Below, one piece after another: positions 24,787 to 35,179 of a DNA stretch of 64,000 nucleotides. Below the pieces are notes generated by a model. That model made no database searches, was not told the DNA's origin, and saw only the letters and a program-made list of their open reading frames with translations. Positions within the stretch are counted from its first letter, which is position 1. Each line of letters starts with the position of its first letter. A program made the translations under genes and the position numbers. Source of the DNA: JBEICQ01 sp046297395 (GTDB lineage Bacteria > Bacteroidota > Bacteroidia > UBA4408); assembly GCA_046297395.1 (NCBI GenBank), contig JBKCNM010000073.1, forward strand, positions 27,965-91,964, in the 5' to 3' direction.

Positions 24787-27700
24787 TTACTGTGCAATGG
24801 TAAACTGGAGTTGAATACCGGTGCGCACATTGCTTGTTGGGAAGCTGGTGGTGACCCTTGGGGTGGTTACATTTCTTTCATGAAACATCCTGAGGTTTAG
24901 CCTTGAATTAATGATGTAATCGGCGTTCAGTCGGATGGTTAATTGGTTTTGACCTGCAGTGATTTCATTGATGGCGGTTTCTACCTGACGGATCACGGTT
25001 TTGTTGCGCCTGAAAGACACATCGCAGCGGAGTTTAAGATCGCTTTTTAAGGTCAGGTTCAGGCGTTTGGCAAAGGGTGGAATCACATCCTTGAAATTAT
25101 ATCCCAGGCTGGTTTGAATTTCATTGGTGGAGAGTTCAGTTACCTGGCTGTTTGCCATGCTCAGTGAGATTGTTCGGTCGCGTTTGAGTTCTACCTTCAC
25201 GAGCATGCTGTTTTGAAGGGTAGCATCAAAACCAACAAAAGGAGCAAGTGATTCCGTAATGGTAACCACCTGAATCTCTCGTCTTGGCAGGTAGTTTCCT
25301 TTCAGGTCGCGCAGTGTGGAGTTGCCCTTGCCATCGTCAACATAAAACTGGTTGGTGGTATAGGATGCAATATTAAATGTGGAACGGTAAGAATGGCTCA
25401 TGGTAAGGGTTTTGATATAGGGTTTGAGCAGAGGCAATTTGGACAAACCGTCGTAGTTGAATCGCCAGTTGGGTTTGGGCAGTTGAGCAAAAAAGTTGAG
25501 GGGCACATTGCCAATCGGCGTTTTGGTGTAGGCAGCAAAAAAGGCAGGCAGAAGCACATCCTGTTGGGTGTTGCCATATCCGTTGAAGAAGCCGGTATTG
25601 GTGTTCAGGCTGTCGTTGCTGAGTCCTCGCGAAGCGCCCAACTTTTTAGAGATTTCTTCCCGGTTACTCAAAAACTGCTGAAAATTTGCACTAGAATTGG
25701 TGCCTCGGTCATCCTTTACAAAAGCAGTTCCCCAGGTAATGACCGAGATGCTGTAACTTCCGGTTTCATTAGGAGAGAATGTTGTATAGGAATCGCTGGC
25801 GGGATCATACTTGAAAACGGCCGTATTGTTTTTGGTTGCATTCCTCGACCAGTTCAGTGTAATCTTCATGTCTTTTACGGGTTCTATCACCACATTGCCG
25901 GTAAAATTCTGGTTGTATGAACGCGTAAAAAAAGTATTGAGCTGGGATGATTTGGTAATCCAACCATATTTGTTTGCATTCTCGAGTACGAGGTTGCTTT
26001 GGTCTCCAAACACGAAAGGCAATCCAGGTGCAGATGCATTGTTGAAATTTCCGTCGGCCATGCCAAATATTTTGGGGGTAGGTAAAAATCCCGGAAGTGA
26101 GGTGCCTCGCTGTTCATTCAGGTTGGCGCTTGCCGATTTAAACATCATTAAAAATTTAAGTGAACCCACCAGATAGGGATTGGGTCCCTGTTCAGCTTTT
26201 TTGATGGAATCCTCTCGCGCTTTGTAAGCAAGTTTCTCTTTGGGAGTCATTTTCTTGTATGCTTCCTTATCTTTCTTGATTTGCTCCTTGGTTTTGGGTG
26301 GTTTTTCTTTTTTGGGTTTTGGATTATTGATTTCCTTCAGGAATTTAACCTTGTTATACAGGGTGGTAAATGTTACATTGGCATTGATGGTTTTGGTGTT
26401 GGAGTTGGTGATGGTATTGGCAATGGCAGCAGTATCACCACTTGCCTGCTGGGCAAGGATGTTGGGAGGTGCAGAAACCCAATCAAAATTGGCGCTGTAT
26501 TTAGCCTGAGAGGTAATCCAATTCAGGAGTGGAAATTTGTTGATGGGAATGTTCCAGTTGGCATTTGCCGTGTGGTGAAACAAGGTCATTCTTCCGCCTC
26601 TTCTGATGTTTGCAATAACGGAGTCTCGCCTGGTATATCCCGGGCGATTCAAGGGATCCAACTGCGTGGTATCTATTCTGCCCGGAGGTTCATCAATTCT
26701 AGCCGATACATTGGCTGCGTAATCCACACTGAGGGATTTGGTAATCTCGTATCGGAAGTCGTAGGTGCGGGTCATGTTAAACCTCTTGTCAATAAAAGGA
26801 CTGATCAGGCTTCTTGGATTCTCTATGTCGCGGGCAAGTGTTTCACTGAAATTTCGTTCTCCCTCTGTACGGAAGGACATCCGAGAAGGTGAAAGACCAA
26901 TGGCCAGATCGGTGAGTAGTTTGAAGTAGTCTGATTTGAGTGCTTTTATTTTGGCAAAAGGTTTGAGCTGCAGCGGGGTGGGAGAGAAGGTGTAAGCAAG
27001 AGATGCCCGGTGGTTGCGTGTGATGCTGTGCTCAACATTGATACTGCGACGGAATATTTCGTTGAAGGAATAACTCAGGGTGATGTTTTCTATGTCCCAG
27101 AAATGGGATTTTTTACTTCCTGCACCTTTGTCTTTTTTGATGTTGGTGAAATTAATGCTTCGTCGTTTGGTGTAATCTTGTGTTGCTCTTCTTTGGTTTG
27201 CTCTTCTCTCCGGGTCATCGATGCTGTTGAGGGAGGTGCGGTAAGGCACATCCGGATTCAGCGGATCAAACATGGGATTGATGAAGGCCTCACTCACGCT
27301 GTAGAACATGGGGAGCTGCAGTTTTAATTTTTCAGGAAAAAATTTCTGCAGTCTTACCGTGGTAGAAAAATCATACATGAATGTATTGTCTCTCGAGCGT
27401 TCGTTGAGTTTTTGCTCAATGCCACCAAACCCCTGGGTTTTGATATTTCCGCTGACGGTTGCATCTGCAAAATCAGCAAGCTTGGCTTGAATTCTGGAGT
27501 GTGCTGCCCATCCTCCGCGCTGGTCGAAATCGGAAAGCCGAAGTTCATTCACCCAAACTTCTGCACACTTGGTAAGGCCGTCGTCACCAATGTCTTGTAA
27601 TCCTGCCCGCTTTGGATTTCGCACCCCAACCATGATGGTTTTACAGGCTGCCAAGTTGGGATTTCCAACCACATAGATGGTATTGTTCGGGAAGTTCTCA

Positions 27701-30700
27701 TCTTTCCATATATACCGTTTTGTGATGTCGAACTCGGCATTGTTGCGTTTCAGTTTCGCCTCCAGCAATTTGGCAATTTCTATTTCCAAATTGTTATCTG
27801 CCGGCCAAATGGCATCAGGCTCGGCGGAGTTCCAGGGAGTAAAGGTGAGTGGAATTTCATACTCGTAATAGTTTTGATCAAAGTCAGTTCCCATGCGCAT
27901 GAAAAACCTCAATTCTCCTTTTTTGTATACATCTTGTTTGGTGGCCTCAGCGTGCACAAACATTTTTATCTTTTTGTACATGCGCATGTCCAAATCTACA
28001 TTCCTGTAAGCGGCTTTTGATTTGCCATCGGGCAGGTCGCAAACCCTCAACACCAGCGCCTGTTCGTTTAACTGCCTGAGGTTTGCCTGGGTTGGATCTA
28101 TCACCCTTTCGATACCCGGAGGCAATACATATTTCACGGGGATGCGGCTTCCGTTTTCTTCCACATTCACTGCAGCTACATCAAAAAGTGCATTGTTGCT
28201 TCTGTCATCAGCGATGTATTCTCCCGGCGCGGTCAGGTCTAGAAGATATCTTCTCCAGTCTCCCCGGATAAGCTCCAGTCGCGCCATACGCAGAACAATA
28301 GAATCGGAAAATCCTTTCATGAACATCCGCATGAATCGGATTGAACGGAAGTCAGAAATTTCACCTACTTTTTTATCGGGATTCAACAGAGGAATTTTAA
28401 ACTGATACCATTTGATGTTTCGTGTCCTTCCGTCTTTGGTGGTAATGGTGGTTTCAAAAACATTGGTGATGTTATTCTGCCCAACCACCATGGCATCTCT
28501 GGCAATTTTTATTTTGTATTGAAAATAAGCTTCATTGTAGTTGAGGTTGTTGTCGCGATTGATGTCTTCATTGTTGGGCAAATTGGTCGCAGTGATTGGA
28601 TATCCATCGGGTTGTTCCACATTGGAGTTGTTTTCGAGTCCACTGAAATTTTTGTATCGTCTGAGGATGTTGTGCTGTTGTGCATCATGCTCACTGCTGC
28701 GGAAGTATTCAAAGTCATCTGAACTCGGATCTGCATTTGCCCTGTTGAAGGCTTCAGGCGTGAGAATTCCCTGAAGGCCGGAAAGATAGCTTGCAAAGGT
28801 GCTTCGTTCTCCCTGGTTTGAAAGCCCATCATAACCCACATCCTGAAAAGGCCTGGCAGCCGGACTCGCATCGAAGGCATTCACCACGGCAGGGGTCTTT
28901 GGAACAAGTCCCCATTGCGTAAAAGCAATTTTACTCGAATCAATATTCCCATCGGTTGACAATCCATTTTCAAACATTTTTCTGTTATCCGGAATCACAT
29001 CTTCAGAAACATCACCCATGTTGAAATACAATTCTCCCTGGTTGTTTTGGTTGGGGTTGTCTTCATTAAATGGATCCATCATCCACAGCTGAATAAATTC
29101 AATGTTCGCCGTTTCAAAATCATTGTTTTCTATGCGGCGCATCAGTCCTCCCCATCGTGTTCCTGCTTCTTTGAGTGTTCCATCGTTGTTGATGCCTCTT
29201 GAAATATCCGTTCCGTTGGCGGTGTTCTCATAGTTGTATTGACCACGCTGGTTGGGATAAAACGCCAGGTCGAGCATAGGGATGTTGGGCAATGATGCCT
29301 GTGCCAGCTGTCTGTTCGGAAAAACTTCTCTCTCCAATACTTCGCGGGTATTGTGATTGGATTGCAGCAAGGGGCTGTTGCGGATGTGGTCAGGTGTGGT
29401 AGATAAATTTTGAGCAAACAGAGGATCCACTGTATACCATGATAGTTTTGCTCTGTTGAAACCATACTTGAGGCTGCCGGAATATTTTGTTTCCGGAAAC
29501 AAATCGGGTTGTCCTTTTGGCATACTGGCCAGTTGCCAGTTAAACTGCTGACGCAGGTCAATCACAGATTGAGTTGCTTCGAAGTCATCGATATACGAAA
29601 TTCCTTCTTTGGTTACTGCTCTTGAGTGGCCGGGAAGAAGATGTGCAAACTCCCCGGAATAGGTAATACTGGAATTTTCTTTTGTGGAGATAAATGGAAT
29701 CAGATTCACCGCTTTTGTGAGCCATGGAGCATCGGTGCGGTAAGTGAGGTTCACTCCATAAATCATGTTGGCCACGGGTTCATCTCCGAGGGTTACTTTG
29801 GGAGTGAGCGGGCGCTCTGTGAGGCGTAAAAAGGTACCGCCAATCACCAGGTCTTTGTTCACCTTATGTTCAATAGTGGTGCCAATCAAACTCTTTACGA
29901 TGGGTGTGAATGCTTGTTGGTTCTCAAAAGAAACTTTGATATTGGCATTGGAATTCATCAAAGAGGCATTGATGATTTTTACCTTCCCTCCTGTGTAATC
30001 TACAGTGTAATCTACATTTTCTGTGAGCGAGGTACCGTTGGCCGTTACGCGCACAGAGCCCTGTGGCACATTGGTGGCATTGAGACTGATTTCTGAAGTG
30101 CTCGAACTGGAAAAGCTCCCTCTGATGCGGAACCTGTTTTTGGCAGGAATTTGTTGTGCTGCTGTTTTTGTTGAATCGTACAATTCCTGGTACACATATT
30201 TTTTAATGAAGGCCTGGTTCTCCGGCAAGGGTTCTCCATTGGGTTGAATGATTCCTGACATTTTGTTTCTGAGATCACTTCCAAAAGGTTCAACCAGCGG
30301 AAAAAATATCCGTCCATTCTGCGGATTGATGGTTACCCCGGCAATCCAGTCAAAGTTGCCGTCGGGAATTCTCTCTTGTTGGTTGTTGATGCTGTCGAGT
30401 CCGCAGAGCTGTAAAAGAATTTTTTCTTTGGCGGCACTTTCGGTAAGGTAGTTCAGGTTGATGCCTCTTTTTTGGTCGTTGTACACAATCTCCAGTCGAA
30501 AATCTTTTTCACTCAAACTGAAACCGCCGATGGCATACACATTTTTCATCATCAAGTCCCAGATGGGATTTCTTACTCTTGGTGCAGATGCTTTTAACAT
30601 CTTAAGCAGTAATAATTTCGGATCGGCCTGTCCGTCTGTTGAGAATTCACCTACCTGATAGGTTTTGCCATTGGCAGTATATTGGTAAGCCACAGCCAGC

Positions 30701-32163
30701 ACCTCGTTGTTGTTTAGCGGAGAGTTAAGCGAGAGATATCCAAGCTGTGGATGAAATGTAAATTCTGTGGGCGCTAGTTTCCTCGCGCGCTCCAGTACTT
30801 CATAATCCTGCACAAGTTGAAAATCGAAAGGTTTGCGCGCAAATTGCGAGAGTCTGTTGTTTACTTGGTTGATGTCGCGGATGGCATTTACTTGGGTAGC
30901 AGAAGTAAGGTTTGTGTAGAGATTGTTTGAACCGGTACTGGAGGGAAAAGGGCCTGAGTTTTCTGCTGTTGGCGGTCCTATAAAACCTTGGTTTCTCCAA
31001 ATTTGATTGGCGCTTGGGTTGGCAAACAGCGCTCTGCGGTCTGATTCTCCAAGGTCGGCAAGCGCCAGCACATTGCGGGTATTGTCAACAGCACCCGACA
31101 TGTTTGTGATATATACTTCCACCTTGGTAATGGTAATGGGACTAATAATTACCGGAAGATTGGAGAGTGCTTTGTTGTAATTGTCGCGGAAATAATGGGC
31201 GAGAAAAAAATGCTTGTTCACATCATAATTGTCGCCGGTAATTTCGAACCTGGTGGTTTGCACACCGCCTTGCACATCAACTTCCTGCCTCTTTCCCCTT
31301 TGTTGTGAGAGCAAGGTGGTGACGGTGGTCTTGCCAAACTGCATCTGGGTTTTAAAACCAAACAGCGCCTGACTTCCGCTGATCAGGGAGCCCTGCAGGG
31401 GAAGGCTCACATTTCCGGCCTCAATCTTTTTGATGATGTCGTCTTCATATCCGCTGTACTCAAGCTTCACCTGGTTGTTGAAATCAAAGGCCGCCTGTGT
31501 ATCGTAGTTGATGGTGGTTTTGAGTTTGTCGCCAATTTTTCCAATCACATTCAACTGAATGGTCTGGTCAAAATCAAATACACTCACCTTGCGTTGGTTC
31601 TCTGCAATGGCCGGATTATCGGTGCGGCTTGTGTTCACACCAAAAGTAAGTTCGGCCCTGCCCGAAGGACGAATATCTACAGTATTGCCACCGAAAATTC
31701 GGTCGAATGCTTCACCTGAAACATAGATTGGTGGAATAAGTGATTTGCTTTTGTTCTGCACATTTTCCGCCTCATGTCTTTGTTTCCAGTAATCTTTGAG
31801 TTGCTTTTGCAGGTCGTAGTGCATGTACTCCTCAAAATCCATGTAGGAAGGGCGGCGGTACTGGATGTTTCCCATTTTCTGGTAAAAATCAAAGCGATTT
31901 TCTTTTGGGTCATAGGACACACTGTCCTTGATGTTGGCGGGGTTCTCCATGAAAAGCCCGCCCTGGTTTCCAGGGTTGGTGGGGTCCCATGATTCGTCTT
32001 TGAATTTGTAGGGGAGGGCTCCGGCTTTGCCGGTGTCTGTGTCTTCCCGCATTTCCGGCTCCTGAATAAAAAGGGGTTCATGAGAGCCGTAAAAGGCCAG
32101 GCCGGGAATAAAAACCCCCAGCCAAAATACAACAATCAGGTATTTTAGTAAAACAGGCTTCAA
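24787..32163 (-). CDS. sprA: SprA, outer-membrane translocon of the type IX secretion system
   Basis: Giant outer-membrane barrel (2458 residues) forming the channel of the T9SS, which exports the sorting-domain proteins in this window. The N-terminal export segment is MKPVLLKYLIVVFWLGVFIPG. Long stretches match SprA/Sov style: FGVNTSRTDNPAIAENQRKV, FDFDQTIQLNVIGKIGDKLK, NVSLPLQGSLISGSQALFGF and EVWVNELRLSDFDQRGGWAA. The C-terminal part contains FKDVIPPFAKRLNLTLKSDL. The length and the ruvA-sprA-gcvH order agree with known sprA loci. A ~50-residue Lys/Glu/Pro-rich insertion (NNPKPKKEKPPKTKEQIKKD and onward, about residue 1960-2010) is probably a disordered periplasmic loop. It starts 10 bases after ruvA's stop. 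Confidence 0.95.
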   Translation of the reverse strand: MKPVLLKYLIVVFWLGVFIPGLAFYGSHEPLFIQEPEMREDTDTGKAGALPYKFKDESWDPTNPGNQGGLFMENPANIKDSVSYDPKENRFDFYQKMGNIQYRRPSYMDFEEYMHYDLQKQLKDYWKQRHEAENVQNKSKSLIPPIYVSGEAFDRIFGGNTVDIRPSGRAELTFGVNTSRTDNPAIAENQRKVSVFDFDQTIQLNVIGKIGDKLKTTINYDTQAAFDFNNQVKLEYSGYEDDIIKKIEAGNVSLPLQGSLISGSQALFGFKTQMQFGKTTVTTLLSQQRGKRQEVDVQGGVQTTRFEITGDNYDVNKHFFLAHYFRDNYNKALSNLPVIISPITITKVEVYITNMSGAVDNTRNVLALADLGESDRRALFANPSANQIWRNQGFIGPPTAENSGPFPSSTGSNNLYTNLTSATQVNAIRDINQVNNRLSQFARKPFDFQLVQDYEVLERARKLAPTEFTFHPQLGYLSLNSPLNNNEVLAVAYQYTANGKTYQVGEFSTDGQADPKLLLLKMLKASAPRVRNPIWDLMMKNVYAIGGFSLSEKDFRLEIVYNDQKRGINLNYLTESAAKEKILLQLCGLDSINNQQERIPDGNFDWIAGVTINPQNGRIFFPLVEPFGSDLRNKMSGIIQPNGEPLPENQAFIKKYVYQELYDSTKTAAQQIPAKNRFRIRGSFSSSSTSEISLNATNVPQGSVRVTANGTSLTENVDYTVDYTGGKVKIINASLMNSNANIKVSFENQQAFTPIVKSLIGTTIEHKVNKDLVIGGTFLRLTERPLTPKVTLGDEPVANMIYGVNLTYRTDAPWLTKAVNLIPFISTKENSSITYSGEFAHLLPGHSRAVTKEGISYIDDFEATQSVIDLRQQFNWQLASMPKGQPDLFPETKYSGSLKYGFNRAKLSWYTVDPLFAQNLSTTPDHIRNSPLLQSNHNTREVLEREVFPNRQLAQASLPNIPMLDLAFYPNQRGQYNYENTANGTDISRGINNDGTLKEAGTRWGGLMRRIENNDFETANIEFIQLWMMDPFNEDNPNQNNQGELYFNMGDVSEDVIPDNRKMFENGLSTDGNIDSSKIAFTQWGLVPKTPAVVNAFDASPAARPFQDVGYDGLSNQGERSTFASYLSGLQGILTPEAFNRANADPSSDDFEYFRSSEHDAQQHNILRRYKNFSGLENNSNVEQPDGYPITATNLPNNEDINRDNNLNYNEAYFQYKIKIARDAMVVGQNNITNVFETTITTKDGRTRNIKWYQFKIPLLNPDKKVGEISDFRSIRFMRMFMKGFSDSIVLRMARLELIRGDWRRYLLDLTAPGEYIADDRSNNALFDVAAVNVEENGSRIPVKYVLPPGIERVIDPTQANLRQLNEQALVLRVCDLPDGKSKAAYRNVDLDMRMYKKIKMFVHAEATKQDVYKKGELRFFMRMGTDFDQNYYEYEIPLTFTPWNSAEPDAIWPADNNLEIEIAKLLEAKLKRNNAEFDITKRYIWKDENFPNNTIYVVGNPNLAACKTIMVGVRNPKRAGLQDIGDDGLTKCAEVWVNELRLSDFDQRGGWAAHSRIQAKLADFADATVSGNIKTQGFGGIEQKLNERSRDNTFMYDFSTTVRLQKFFPEKLKLQLPMFYSVSEAFINPMFDPLNPDVPYRTSLNSIDDPERRANQRRATQDYTKRRSINFTNIKKDKGAGSKKSHFWDIENITLSYSFNEIFRRSINVEHSITRNHRASLAYTFSPTPLQLKPFAKIKALKSDYFKLLTDLAIGLSPSRMSFRTEGERNFSETLARDIENPRSLISPFIDKRFNMTRTYDFRYEITKSLSVDYAANVSARIDEPPGRIDTTQLDPLNRPGYTRRDSVIANIRRGGRMTLFHHTANANWNIPINKFPLLNWITSQAKYSANFDWVSAPPNILAQQASGDTAAIANTITNSNTKTINANVTFTTLYNKVKFLKEINNPKPKKEKPPKTKEQIKKDKEAYKKMTPKEKLAYKAREDSIKKAEQGPNPYLVGSLKFLMMFKSASANLNEQRGTSLPGFLPTPKIFGMADGNFNNASAPGLPFVFGDQSNLVLENANKYGWITKSSQLNTFFTRSYNQNFTGNVVIEPVKDMKITLNWSRNATKNNTAVFKYDPASDSYTTFSPNETGSYSISVITWGTAFVKDDRGTNSSANFQQFLSNREEISKKLGASRGLSNDSLNTNTGFFNGYGNTQQDVLLPAFFAAYTKTPIGNVPLNFFAQLPKPNWRFNYDGLSKLPLLKPYIKTLTMSHSYRSTFNIASYTTNQFYVDDGKGNSTLRDLKGNYLPRREIQVVTITESLAPFVGFDATLQNSMLVKVELKRDRTISLSMANSQVTELSTNEIQTSLGYNFKDVIPPFAKRLNLTLKSDLKLRCDVSFRRNKTVIRQVETAINEITAGQNQLTIRLNADYIINSRLNLRMFHERNVTTPRVTTSFPTSNVRTGIQLQFTIAQ

Positions 32164-32173
32164 AGCAACCCTG

Positions 32174-32770
32174 TCACAGGTTTTTCAGCGCTTCGCGAAT
32201 AAGTTCTTCTACAGCCAAATCAGGATTTCCCTGTGTTTTGGCAGTTTTATCGATTGCTTTTTCAGCGGCTTGTCGCGTAAAACCGAGTATGACAAGGGCT
32301 TGTAACGCTTCTTCCCGGTTTTTATTGTGGGCAATGGCAGAAATAATCGGGGATTGAAGGGGATTTTCCGATTTACCGATTTTGTCTTTCAAATCAATCA
32401 GAATGCGCTGGGCTGTTTTGTCCCCAATCCCTTTGATGCTGCGGAGGGCAGGGAGGTTGCCTGTGGCAATTACGGTATGCAGTTCGGAGGGATTGAGTGC
32501 ATTTAAAATCATCCTCGCCGTATTGGGCCCAACGCCGTTTACCGAAATCAGCAGCCTGAAGATGCTTCTTTCCTGCTCAGTACTAAAGCCATAAAGGACA
32601 TGAGCATCTTCCTTTACCACCATGTGTGTATGCAGCAACAAGTCTGTTTGGCTTCCTAACTGGGAATAGGTATACAATGAAATATTTAGCAGATAGCCCA
32701 CACCATGGGCATCAATTACCACATAGGTGGGTGTTTTTTCGAAAAGGGTACCCTTGATAAATGCAATCAT
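32174..32770 (-). CDS. ruvA: Holliday junction branch migration protein RuvA
   Basis: Tetrameric protein that binds Holliday junctions and loads the RuvB helicase. 198 residues. Seen: MIAFIKGTLFEKTPTYVVID (OB-fold start), GVGYLLNIS, the two helix-hairpin-helix motifs LLISVNGVGPNTARMIL and ALRSIKGIGDKTAQRILIDL, and the C-terminal RuvB-binding three-helix domain (AVEELIREALKNL at the end). No ruvB or ruvC is adjacent. It heads the ruvA-sprA-gcvH-vanZ run, with its own promoter inside the gap after maeB. Confidence 0.96.
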   Translation of the reverse strand: MIAFIKGTLFEKTPTYVVIDAHGVGYLLNISLYTYSQLGSQTDLLLHTHMVVKEDAHVLYGFSTEQERSIFRLLISVNGVGPNTARMILNALNPSELHTVIATGNLPALRSIKGIGDKTAQRILIDLKDKIGKSENPLQSPIISAIAHNKNREEALQALVILGFTRQAAEKAIDKTAKTQGNPDLAVEELIREALKNL

Positions 32771-32789
32771 GAAAGCAGTTGAACGGTCT

Positions 32790-32818
32790 CAAAGGTACAC
32801 ATTTGATGTGCCTTGCAA
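32790..32818 (-). promoter_or_regulatory. Promoter of the ruvA-sprA-gcvH-vanZ operon
   Basis: On the minus strand TTG (32816-32818), an 18-base spacer and a perfect TACCTTTG (32790-32797) lie 20 bases before the ruvA ATG. This gives the secretion translocon a promoter separate from maeB. Confidence 0.7.
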
Positions 32819-32827
32819 GTCCCGGAA

Positions 32828-35098
32828 TCAGGTTGTTTTTTTGGTGATGGCATCTGCAACTGCAATGCCTACCATGTCCACAATCTCGCGTACTGAACTG
32901 CCCAGCTGCAATACATGCACACTTTTGTTCAAACCAAGCAGGATGGGACCAATGGCTTCCGCACCACCGATTTCCTGAATGAGTTTGTAAGCAATATTGC
33001 CGCTCTCAAGATTCGGGAAAATCAAGGTATTGGGTCTTTTCTGTGCCAGCACACTAAATGGAAATTGCTCTTTGATCAAATTCATGTTCAGGGCCATATT
33101 GGCCTGCATCTCACCATCAACCACCAGGTCGGGATGATGCTTGTGAAGATATTGCACAGCTTCTCTCACTTTTTTGGTTTTGGCATGATCCACAGAGCCA
33201 AAGTTGGAGTAGGATAACATGGCAATTCTGGGTTCAATGTTAAACTGCTTCACCTGTTCAGCAGCAAGCAGGGCAATCTCAACCAGGTCATCGGCTTCGG
33301 GATCTATGTTCAGGGTGGTATCTGCAAAAAACAAGGGTCCTTTTTTGGTCATCATCAGGTACATGCCGGCGGCCTTCCTGAATCCTTTTTTTACTCCGAA
33401 GATTTCCAAAGCGGGACGAATGGTATCCGGATATTTACGGGTTAATCCACTGATGAGGGCGTCTGCCTGTCCGGTTTCTACCATCATCGCACCAAAATAA
33501 TTTCTTTCCTGCATTACCCTGCGCGCTTCAAATTGGGTATAACCCCTGCGTCCGCGGCGAGCAAAAAACAAATCTCCGAAATGGTTTCTTCTGCCTTCTT
33601 CTTCTTCACTCCTGCAATCGATGATGGTGGCATCTTGGAGAGGAATATTGTAGGTTTTCATCAGGTGAAGAATTCTATCTCTGTCACCCAATAAGATGGG
33701 TTTGGCGATGCCTTCTTCCTTTACGGTGAAAGCCGCTTTGAGAATTTTGTAATGGTCGGCTTCGGCGAACACAACTGTTTGTGGATTCTGACGGGCTTTC
33801 TCCGTTACAAATTTCATCAGCTCATTGTCCATACCCATGCGGTTCCGAAGCGCTGTTTCGTAAGCCTCCCAATCAGTGATGGGCATTTTTGCCACTCCAC
33901 TGTCTATGGCAGCTCTAGCCACGGCAGGTGCCACCCGGTAAATGAGGCGGTTGTCGATGGGTTTGGGAATGATGTAATCTTTTCCGAAAGAAAGATTGTT
34001 CGCACCATAAGCCAGGTTCACCGAATCAGGTACGGGTTCTTTTGCCAATGCTGCTATGGCATGCACCGCAGCCAGCTTCATTTCTTCATTGATGGCACTG
34101 GCACGCACATCAAGCGCACCTCTGAAGATAAAAGGGAATCCCAATACATTGTTTACCTGATTGGGATGATCGCTTCTTCCTGTGGCCATAATTACATCGG
34201 GTCGTGCAGCGATGGCATCTGCATACGCAATCTCAGGATCCGGGTTTGCAAGTGCAAAAACCACCGGATTGGAAGCCATGCTTTGCACCATCTCCTTGCT
34301 CACGATATTTCCTTTCGACAAACCAACAAATACATCTGCATCTTTAAGGGCTTCTGAAAGCGAATGGATGTTTCTTTGGGTGGCAAAAGGTTTTTTCATC
34401 TCATCAAGAGATTCCCTGTCTGCCCTGATCACACCTTTGCTGTCGCACATCACAAGGTTTTCGGGTTTTGCTCCCAAACTGATGTATAAACCTGCACAGG
34501 AAATGGCTGATGCCCCAGCACCATTAAAAACAATGCGTACTTCTTCTATCTTTTTCTTTACCACCTCCAAGGCATTCATCAACGCTGCTCCTGTGATGAT
34601 GGCCGTGCCATGCTGATCATCGTGCATCACCGGAATACTGAGCTCTTCCTTGAGTCTTTTTTCGATGAGAAAACATTCAGGAGCTTTGATGTCTTCCAAA
34701 TTGATGCCCCCAAAAGTGGGAGAGATGGCTTTGATGGTTTGAATTAATTTTTCTGGATCTTTTTCGTTGATTTCAATGTCAAACACATCGATATCAGCAA
34801 ACAGTTTAAACAGAATACCTTTGCCTTCCATCACCGGTTTTGATGCCTCCGGCCCAATGTCGCCAAGCCCCAGCACCGCAGTTCCATTGGAAATAACCGC
34901 CACCAGGTTTCCTTTGGCTGTGTAACGGTATACATGCTCGGTATGTTTGGCTATTTCAAGACATGGCTGAGCAACACCCGGAGAATATGCCAGCGATAAA
35001 TCACGCTGCGAACTGGTGGGCTTGGTTGAGATGACTTCTATTTTTCCGGGTCTTCCCTGGGCATGATAGTCCAGTGCTTCCTGATTAAAATTTTCCAT
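32828..35098 (-). CDS. maeB: NADP-dependent malic enzyme with C-terminal phosphotransacetylase-like domain
   Basis: Decarboxylates malate to pyruvate with reduction of NADP, linking the TCA cycle to pyruvate and NADPH supply. 756 residues. The malic domain (~1-420) has RDLSLAYSPGVAQPC, FGGINLEDIKAPECFLIE (metal site), MHDDQHGTAIITGAALMNAL and the Rossmann turn FNGAGASAISCA. The C-terminal ~330 residues are a phosphate acetyltransferase-like domain (LISGLTRKYPDTIRPALEI, FADTTLNIDPEA), regulatory rather than catalytic in characterised MaeB enzymes. ATG at 35098 is preferred over TTG at 35107. It is monocistronic; ruvA follows with its own promoter. Confidence 0.95.
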   Translation of the reverse strand: MENFNQEALDYHAQGRPGKIEVISTKPTSSQRDLSLAYSPGVAQPCLEIAKHTEHVYRYTAKGNLVAVISNGTAVLGLGDIGPEASKPVMEGKGILFKLFADIDVFDIEINEKDPEKLIQTIKAISPTFGGINLEDIKAPECFLIEKRLKEELSIPVMHDDQHGTAIITGAALMNALEVVKKKIEEVRIVFNGAGASAISCAGLYISLGAKPENLVMCDSKGVIRADRESLDEMKKPFATQRNIHSLSEALKDADVFVGLSKGNIVSKEMVQSMASNPVVFALANPDPEIAYADAIAARPDVIMATGRSDHPNQVNNVLGFPFIFRGALDVRASAINEEMKLAAVHAIAALAKEPVPDSVNLAYGANNLSFGKDYIIPKPIDNRLIYRVAPAVARAAIDSGVAKMPITDWEAYETALRNRMGMDNELMKFVTEKARQNPQTVVFAEADHYKILKAAFTVKEEGIAKPILLGDRDRILHLMKTYNIPLQDATIIDCRSEEEEGRRNHFGDLFFARRGRRGYTQFEARRVMQERNYFGAMMVETGQADALISGLTRKYPDTIRPALEIFGVKKGFRKAAGMYLMMTKKGPLFFADTTLNIDPEADDLVEIALLAAEQVKQFNIEPRIAMLSYSNFGSVDHAKTKKVREAVQYLHKHHPDLVVDGEMQANMALNMNLIKEQFPFSVLAQKRPNTLIFPNLESGNIAYKLIQEIGGAEAIGPILLGLNKSVHVLQLGSSVREIVDMVGIAVADAITKKTT

Positions 35099-35179
35099 TT
35101 TTAGCAAAAGATTGAACGAAGATACATCTTTATCAATTGCGTGTTTACTGCCATTTTATGCGATGTGCAGCCAAGGCCA

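Noticed and set aside
26281..26892. 203-codon plus-strand frame inside sprA
   Set aside because: Antisense to the long continuous sprA frame; Gly/Val-rich low-complexity translation with no domain.
33752..34357. 201-codon plus-strand frame inside maeB
   Set aside because: Antisense to a well-conserved malic enzyme; no domain and biased composition.
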